Assembly (NCBI GenBank): GCA_963971425.1
Contig: OZ020515.1
Span: 19,030,637 to 19,094,636 of the forward strand
Reading direction: 5' to 3'
Source: Bryoerythrophyllum caledonicum
Taxonomy: Eukaryota; Streptophyta; Bryopsida; Pottiales; Pottiaceae
Length of the DNA: 64,000 bases
Of this stretch, positions 58,401-64,000 are shown piece by piece. The notes beneath the pieces are model-generated. The model saw nothing but the letters and a program-made list of their open reading frames with translations, was not told where the DNA came from and made no database searches. Numbering within the stretch: the stretch's first letter is position 1; the number at the start of each line of letters is the position of its first letter. A program made the position numbers and the translations under genes.

Positions 58401-59412
58401 GCCATTTCTGAGTTTGATGTCAAGGATAGGGGCTTGGTCAGTGGGAGTTGAAGTATCACCCGCATTTATGCTAGTGCAGATGGGCCTATTTTTTGGGATG
58501 TTTTCAGCTAGAATGCACCTGTTGCCATCACAATCTACATAATTTTCAAAATATGCACGCATCTTTAACGTCGCCTTCCTTGTATACAAGATGTAGAAAA
58601 ATATATGTATAAGACTTAGGTCATGGCCTATGAAATTCCGATGACCAACTTTGCAATACAGTTCTTGTGCACACCCTTCACATCCAACTTGTCCAGAACC
58701 GCCAAGTCCCATAGCTAAATGCGCATTCACTCTACGTAATCTTGAATTAATAGAATGAGACACTCTCTAAAAGCTTGAATGATGAAAGTCAATCGCCTCT
58801 CCAAGTTCAGATAATGTAGAATCAAATAAGACCACCACCTCAATTGAAAGCTGCAGAAGCATCTCCAATGAGATCATATGAACTAGTTTAGAATCAAGAT
58901 TATTGAAGGTATTGAAACAAACATGTGCTTACCAATTTGCCTTCATCAGCTATCTAAGAAAAGAATTGTCTACAAGTTTTCCCATTGGAAATTTCAGTAA
59001 AACACGCAAAGAAGCTAACTTATTCTCGCTCTCCAGCCACTTGACCTTTCTGGCAACGTCCATTGCAGAGGTTGAGGGATAAATCAAATTTTTTTGAGAC
59101 ATCTTTGGATAATCTTTCAAACTCTAATTATATAGCCTGATTTGTTCAAGGGACTGTGGAGTAACCTTAGGGTCTGCAATGGGCAACAACTTCTTCAACA
59201 TAGATGTCATTTTTTTTCACTTTCATGACAACTTTGCTGACCACCTTGTAGAGTTTCTCCGTTGTCCACTCAGTTGACTTATCTAAAAAATTGCTCTTGA
59301 AACATCTGAGTTGCATTTGAACGACATTATCAAACTGTTTATGTATTAAAAAAACACGATTGCATGAGCAAATGATGCAATGAAGGATAGGTGAAAGTGC
59401 ACTAATGTTCAA
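55450..59412 (-). pseudogene. ParB-methyltransferase-like family, copy 3 (N-terminal domain missing)
   Basis: Collinear with copies 1 and 2 on the minus strand. Middle exons: 59412-59167, then ADPKVTPQSLEQIRL and VARKVKWLESE (~59170-59030), MRAYFENYVDCDGN (~58560), and an Ala/Lys/Glu coiled coil (58370-58149). The methyltransferase part is better kept: IIVDIPENLPVPG (56675-56640), HDDAPVILFHPND, EHDWWAMNDLPLALPRN, PWRGPREKGSDFMRFFIE, GDIILDWNASTG (~56085) and an intron, then GASIRVCQATGRHILAFEDD. It is followed by a basic KRPKKRQKRNR nuclear-signal-like run and a last exon ending with TAG at 55450. The ParB part would lie above 59.4 kb, where the foldback array now sits. Confidence 0.6.
56805..57070 (+). 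repeat. GAGC-terminated repeat, third copy, inside ParB-methyltransferase copy 3
   Basis: Begins with GCGAGCGGAGAGCGGCGAGC and related words, then an A-rich tract, GGTCCTATAGCCGTGGAAATT and, further on, CCCTATGACCGTGGATG. The motif order parallels 54794-54900 and the complement of 14540-14822. The right end is uncertain. Confidence 0.45.
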
Positions 59413-59689
59413 AACTACGATAATAGCACATCACAATATGGAGGCAATCAATATTAGCAGACCCCAGATACAAACTTGGAATATGCCTTACGGTCTCCAC
59501 TTGACGGCAGCCGCTTAGCTGCAAGAATCTTCTAGACTATAGTTTACTTAAACTAACAACTAGTAATATCAGCTACCTACAAAGGGAAGGTTGAATTTGA
59601 ATATCTTCTTGGAAGTCAACTACTTCAGCAACCCATGGAGACAATCATACCTTTCTAAAGAGCCCTCTTATTTTTTTTAGAGAACTTCA

Positions 59690-60845
59690 AAGAAGATGTC
59701 AACATCTACACCTATGTAGATGCCAGTTCTAAGGTTTCAAAAGGGAACCTCTAAAGGAACTGCCAACATTGGCACCCTTCTAGAGGGCCTCTCCAATTTT
59801 TATTAAAGAAACCTCCAAAAGTAGAGCCGACATTGGTGCCCTTTAAGAGGTCCCTTTATATGTATATTTGAGGAACCTCCAAAAGAGCAGCTGACATTGG
59901 CGCCCCTCAAGAGAACCCCTTAAATGAATATTATTAAAAAACCTCCAAAAGGGTAGCCAACATCGGCGCCTTCCTAGAAGACCCCTTAAATGTATATTAA
60001 GGAACCTTCAAAATGATTACCGACATCTTCCCTCTCCAAGAGGACCCCCTAAATGTATATCAAGTGAACCTTCAACATGGCAGCCGACATCAGCGACCCT
60101 CATGAGAATCCCTTCAATATTTATTAAGGGAGCCTCCAAAAGGGTTGTTGACATTAGCGCTTTTCTAAAGGGCCCCGTAAATGTATATTAAGGGAACCAT
60201 AAAAAGGGTAGCCGACATCGGCGCCCCTCTAGAAGACCCTTTAAAGTTATGTTAAAGAAACCTCTGAAAAGGCAGCCGACATTGGCGATCCTCTACATGA
60301 CCTCTTAAATGTATACTAAGGAAACTTCTAAAAGGGCAGCCGACATCGGCTCCCTCTAGAATGTGCAACACGCTCTGGAAAATTTGAAGATATTTCCGAA
60401 ATGGTATTACACTTTATTATTGGACATTGTATGGATGAGTTATCAATGGATGAAGTTCTGAATCTCATAACTTCATCCGCAAATAACTCATTCGTACAAT
60501 GTCCAATGATAAAATGTAATACCATTTCAAAAAAATCTTCCAATTTTCCAGAGCGTGTCGCACATTCTAGAGGCAGCCGATGTTGGCTGCCCTTTTAGAG
60601 GTTTCCTTAGTATACATTGAAGGGGTCTTGTAGAAGGGTGCCGATGTCGGCTACCTTTTTGGAGGTTTCCATAAGTACATTTAAGGGGTCCTCTAAGAAG
60701 TCGCCGATGTCGGCTGCCCTATTGGAGGTTCCTATCATATACATTTTCTCAAGGTCCTCTTTGTCGGCTCCGATGTCGACTGCTCTTTTAGAGGTTTCCT
60801 TGATATACATTAAAGGGGGTCTTTTGAAGGGCACCAATGTTGTCT
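59690..60845. repeat. Foldback structure: inverted arrays of ~63-bp units around a central palindrome
   Basis: Left arm (59690-60357): about ten imperfect units containing AACCTCCAAAAGGGCAGCCG, ACATCGGCGCCCCTCTAGA and CCCTTAAATGTATATTAAGG. Right arm (60565-60845): about five units in the opposite orientation (GCCGATGTCGGC, GGAGGTTTCC). The centre (60357-60565) is itself a ~100-bp-arm palindrome from GAATGTGC(A/G)ACACGCTCTGG to the complement CCAGAGCGTGT(C)GCACATTC. Two similar 65-71-residue open frames read out of the centre on opposite strands purely because of the symmetry. It resembles foldback transposons, whose long inverted repeats are built of tandem units. No target duplication was identified. 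Confidence 0.85.
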
Positions 60846-60869
60846 CCACGGTTGTTTTTGACTCCATCT

Positions 60870-61124
60870 ACAGTTTCTTCGTGCGAGAAAAACTCTGGAA
60901 AGCTTTCCGACCAGTCAAATTCACTGAGCATAGTCGGCCTGCAATGCAACGTCTTGAGGTCAATCCGAGGAAAGGAAAAGACAATTCTAGCATCAAACTC
61001 TCGAGATATCATCACTTACACCGAGAATTAGATATCGTTGAGAGGATTACTATGCGCCTGTAAAACATCTTCTTCGGCAATTGCCCTTTCTGCTTCTTCC
61101 CTACCTTCACTTACGAAGGCGACG
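60870..61124. other. Short unique stretch, no gene recognised
   Basis: An open frame runs through 60870-61060 on the plus strand (VREKLWKAFRPVKF...) but most of that ORF upstream is translated foldback array. It might be an exon of the transposase-like pseudogene downstream. I cannot assign it. Confidence 0.25.
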
Positions 61125-61402
61125 GCCATGGCGAGAAGGGCAGCCGCTATCGGCCGCCCTCCTCACCATGGCCGTCGTCTGTCAAGACGATGACCATGGC
61201 GAGGAGGGGGCCATACCCTCCTCGCCATGGTCGTCGTCTTCGCCAACCACGGCCATGGCGAGGAGGGCAGCCGTTTCCAGCCGCCCTCCTCACCATGGTC
61301 GTCGTCTGTCAAGACGACGACCATGGCGAGGAGGGTATGGCCCCCTCCTCGCCATGGCCGTCGTCTTGGCCGACCACAGCCATGGCAAGGAGGGCAGCTG
61401 AC
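61125..61402. repeat. GC-rich alternating inverted repeats (CCATGGCGAGGAGGG)
   Basis: The words ACCATGGCGAGGAGGG and CCCTCCTCGCCATGG alternate about eight times, separated by GGCAGCCG(C)TATCGGCCGCC, GTCAAGACGACGACC and similar spacers. The segment can fold into several nested hairpins. The GGCAGCCG-ATCGGC motif is shared with the foldback array just upstream, suggesting a common origin. It abuts the first recognisable exon of the transposase-like pseudogene. Confidence 0.75.
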
Positions 61403-63999
61403 AAAGAGTACCTAGGAGAATTACTATTATGCCCAGAAGGTGTTCCTCAGAAGGTTCTTCCATTTGATGAACTCATTCCAGTTCTTGACAAGTTCAAGGA
61501 GATGCCCTCCCCAAAAATTTGGAATGAAATGACCACTTTCCGATACTTCCGACGATTTGGAGTTATGGACAGTATAACAAAATTGAGCGGCTTTAGTAGC
61601 TGGGCATTCATCTAGGAGAACCGCTTTTCTGGACAAAGATCAAAGACGGAGAAAGTTTTTATTTTCAAGATGTCCGAGGTTGGTCATGGATGCGGGGTTG
61701 ATTTAGTAAAGCGAATGCAACCTGGTGGCAATTTGGAAGAGGCGTGGATGATGATTGACCACGTGAAACGCGTTAAGGAGTGGACCACCATGGCCTGTCA
61801 TGTTTACGATTCGACATTTTGTCGTGTTATGACAGTTGTTGTATGCGATATGCAGTCAGAGGACGTTGATGTCCAACAACTTTTCTGGAATAGTCTCAAT
61901 AATGTTGCAAAGAGGCATGGTATCTCTGGCCCAAATATTAAAGGATTCATGGCGGAAAGTGCTCAGGAAAATTGGAATGCGGTGCGTATTTTGTACGGTT
62001 CGAGCGACCCCGCAGTGCCAATGGACAACCGCAAGAGGACTTGCCTATTTCATTAGATGCAATCACTTGAAAAGTACACTAAGACAGACAATAGGGCCGA
62101 CCTTCAGGACCAACACCGCCGTCTCTGCAAGCAGTATAAGGACTCCATCTCTTTGGAAGATGCCCATAGTCGATATTTGGCAATCCGAGCATGGTGGTTG
62201 TCTTCTGGTGCCGCAACAGAGGAGGCACTTCCAAGACTTGACTTGTGGCTTGCATTCTGGCATTTCAGATATCGGCAATGGGGCGGATTCATGCAACTAG
62301 TAAGTTCCTTTAGAATCATGTTTCTTATATCTTTATTCTAAAAAGTGTTGATGGGTTTTAGCAGTGTACATTGCTTTGTACTCGATTAGTTCATTTTACA
62401 TTCTACAGTACTAAAACCTGCTTCGTTAATTCCTTTCACCAAATTCTAGTAGTGTGTTTGGCAACGTGAGTCTTACAATCTATTCTATACAAAATTAAAC
62501 CTTTTCATTCTTCATTGCCGGTATGTTTATATTCACAATTCATTATTTTTCATTGATTGTTTTCTGTATTTCCCGGTTTTTTCCATCTTCATTCCATTTC
62601 TTTTGGTTTTTTTCCCTTTCACTTTTTTTCTTCTTTTCTTTTCTTTTGGGCAGTTCCTATTCCCCCAGGTTTTTCTCTATCCTTATTACAGGTCGCCGAT
62701 ATCGGCTGCCCTTCCACAGTAATACAGTTGGAATCATCTGTTATGGGAATTGAACCTAGTCGACATCGCCTGCTCACATGAGCAACGAAGTGCTCAATGT
62801 CATTCATTTATATCGGCGACGAAGGTGTCTGTTCTTGACCAGTCTCAAGGCGTTGTCGCCATTGCCTCTACTGAACCACGTCTTTCCTTGCGGTGTTGTT
62901 ATCACTTTGAGTCTTTGAGTGCACTTCGAACTCCAGTTGCCAAATCATGCCTACTGAATCTTCTTCATTGCAGGATCTGTCCGACGTCGAACTTGCGGAA
63001 ATGCCCTGGTGTAACTTGGCCAAGACAGTCCACAACAAATGGCTGCAATAGTCCGACAAAAGAGGGAACGATCTTTATGTCGCCACTGTTGATGACATGG
63101 TCCGCGCATTCATGCAGGTTGTTGCCTACTATCAGTTTCTTAAGGGTTAAAGCCCGGAACTGGTCATGACAAGGAGGAACTCCGACTCCGTACTGCCCAT
63201 TGAACCGCTCAGTGCATTAGGAATACTACAGTTCTTCAAGCAACTTTTGCCACAATGCCGGGTGCAAAAGAATTTTGCACACGAGATCCTCACCTAGAAG
63301 GTGAAGAAGAATTCGTTTCGTTGAAACGAAATGCGGACCTTCCTCCAGACTCTGAATTTGATTCCCACCGCCCTGACAAGATTAATGTCTCCCGTCCACG
63401 ACTTAGAAGACGAAGGAACGATCCAAAGATTGTTGATCTTGTAGCTGACGACTATGATTTGCCGTCTGAAATGAGGCGTGCTCCAGCTGAGGTTCATTCG
63501 TCTAAGACTCCAGCTACTTTGCCTCCTATGCAGCATGTTAAATCGGTTCAAGAGATTGTTTGCGACGAGAGGGAGTGGCACATTGCAAGGCTTCCGAAGA
63601 CCTCGGAAAAAGCTTGTTTTGCCATGCATGGCAGAAAGAGATGTGCTACAAATATTTTGCAGAGCGGGCGACCTACGGCTGCTCCAACTTATAATGGCCT
63701 CATGGACAATTACAAGAAGACCAGAATGGAGAAGATGCAATTCTTCTTTTGCAAAGACAATATCCATCCTTGTGTCCACAGCCCTCAACGATTGTGGGTT
63801 GTTTGTAAACCCTTTCTTCCAGACGTATGGCCGGTGAAGTTGGGCACTAATCTTAGTAATTCGAAGATATTTTCTCTCGAGTGTGGCGGCTTTAGACTTG
63901 CAGAGCGAGTTGAGATGTCTCCTCAAAAGCTGTTTGGCGAAGGCGATTCCGTGGACCTCGCGGACTACCCTCCTCCTCCCAATCCTTTGGACCACCCAA
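61403..63999 (+). pseudogene. MULE-like transposase-related protein with CDMQSED motif, runs off the window
   Basis: Exon from about 61403 to 62299 reads through ELIPVLDKFKEMPSPKIWNE, FRRFGVMDSIT, then HVYDSTFCRVMTVVVCDMQSED (61800), NIKGFMAESAQENWNAV (61940), CLFH (62050) and FWHFRYRQWGG. Intron 62300-62973 has GTAAGT and TTGCAG and joins in phase 0 to DLSDVELAEMPWCNLAKTVH. In-frame stops at 61613, 62054 and about 63053 are all TAG; the second sits where Trp is expected. A different frame is open from about 63285 to the end (KACFAMHGRKRC, KKTRMEKMQFFFC, KPFLPDVWPVK), with spaced Cys suggesting a zinc-binding C-terminus. The RNase-H-like look of the first block suggests a DDE transposase relative, but the family has no function I can name. 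Confidence 0.5.
62744..62802 (-). repeat. tRNA-like sequence (possible tRNA-derived SINE or pseudogene) in an intron
   Basis: On the minus strand a D-arm-like GAGC-ACTTCGTT-GCTC is followed about 30 nt later by GGTTCAATTCCC, close to the B box of the tRNA internal promoter. The anticodon arm does not pair well, so this is not a working tRNA. SINEs commonly carry such heads. Confidence 0.4.
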
Positions 64000-64000
64000 C

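Noticed and set aside
60328..60598. Two similar 65-71-residue ORFs on opposite strands
   Set aside because: They are the two halves of one palindrome read outward; similarity follows from symmetry, not from two genes.

Overview
The window looks like repeat-dense nuclear DNA of a land plant. The support is a typical plant MATH-BTB (BPM) gene, a CACTA transposon with the plant-type CACTACTAGGAAAA terminus, a Ty1/copia polyprotein, Helitron helicase remnants, spliceosomal introns and CCCTAAA-like motifs. I suspect a seed-free plant (moss, lycophyte or fern), because two multi-copy families here (ParB-methyltransferase-like and CDMQSED-type) are ones I associate with such genomes. That is inference. 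Only two genes look intact: the BPM gene (36.2-38.0 kb, minus) and a Tc1-type transposase (42.4-43.4 kb, plus). Almost everything else is mobile or decayed.

Layout. 1-10 kb: an array of ~265-bp repeats, each carrying an 18-bp palindrome, is split by a 3.8-kb element (A), which is itself split by a 3.7-kb CACTA element (B). 10.1-14.2 kb: a multi-exon pseudogene joining a ParB/Srx-like domain to a beta-class DNA methyltransferase-like domain (copy 1). 15-19.1 kb: a short unknown ORF and a hAT-like transposase pseudogene. 21.0-24.9 kb: element C, a sister of A. 25.3-34.7 kb: one Helitron helicase pseudogene broken by three insertions: a composite near-identical inverted copy of B that carries ~119 bp of element A, a 255-bp MITE, and element D (third member of the A/C family). 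36.2-38.6 kb: the BPM gene and its GC-rich leader. 39.2-40.8 kb: a second Helitron helicase. 40.8-49.2 kb: a copia element whose reverse transcriptase is split by the intact Tc1 element with ~575-bp inverted repeats. 50.4-54.8 kb (+) and 59.4-55.4 kb (-): two more ParB-methyltransferase pseudogenes lying tail to tail. 59.7-60.85 kb: a foldback structure of tandem ~63-bp units. 61.4 kb to the end: a transposase-like pseudogene with a 674-bp intron.

The most notable points are: (1) the three-copy ParB-methyltransferase family, whose catalytic DPPY-type motif and SAM motif are altered in the same way in all copies and whose intron inside motif I is conserved; (2) the A/C/D family, with TG...CA ends and 5-bp target duplications like LTR retrotransposons, no visible LTR pair, a conserved protein, and a terminal hairpin whose stem covaries between copies. 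All family assignments come from reading translations and motifs by eye; no searches were run.
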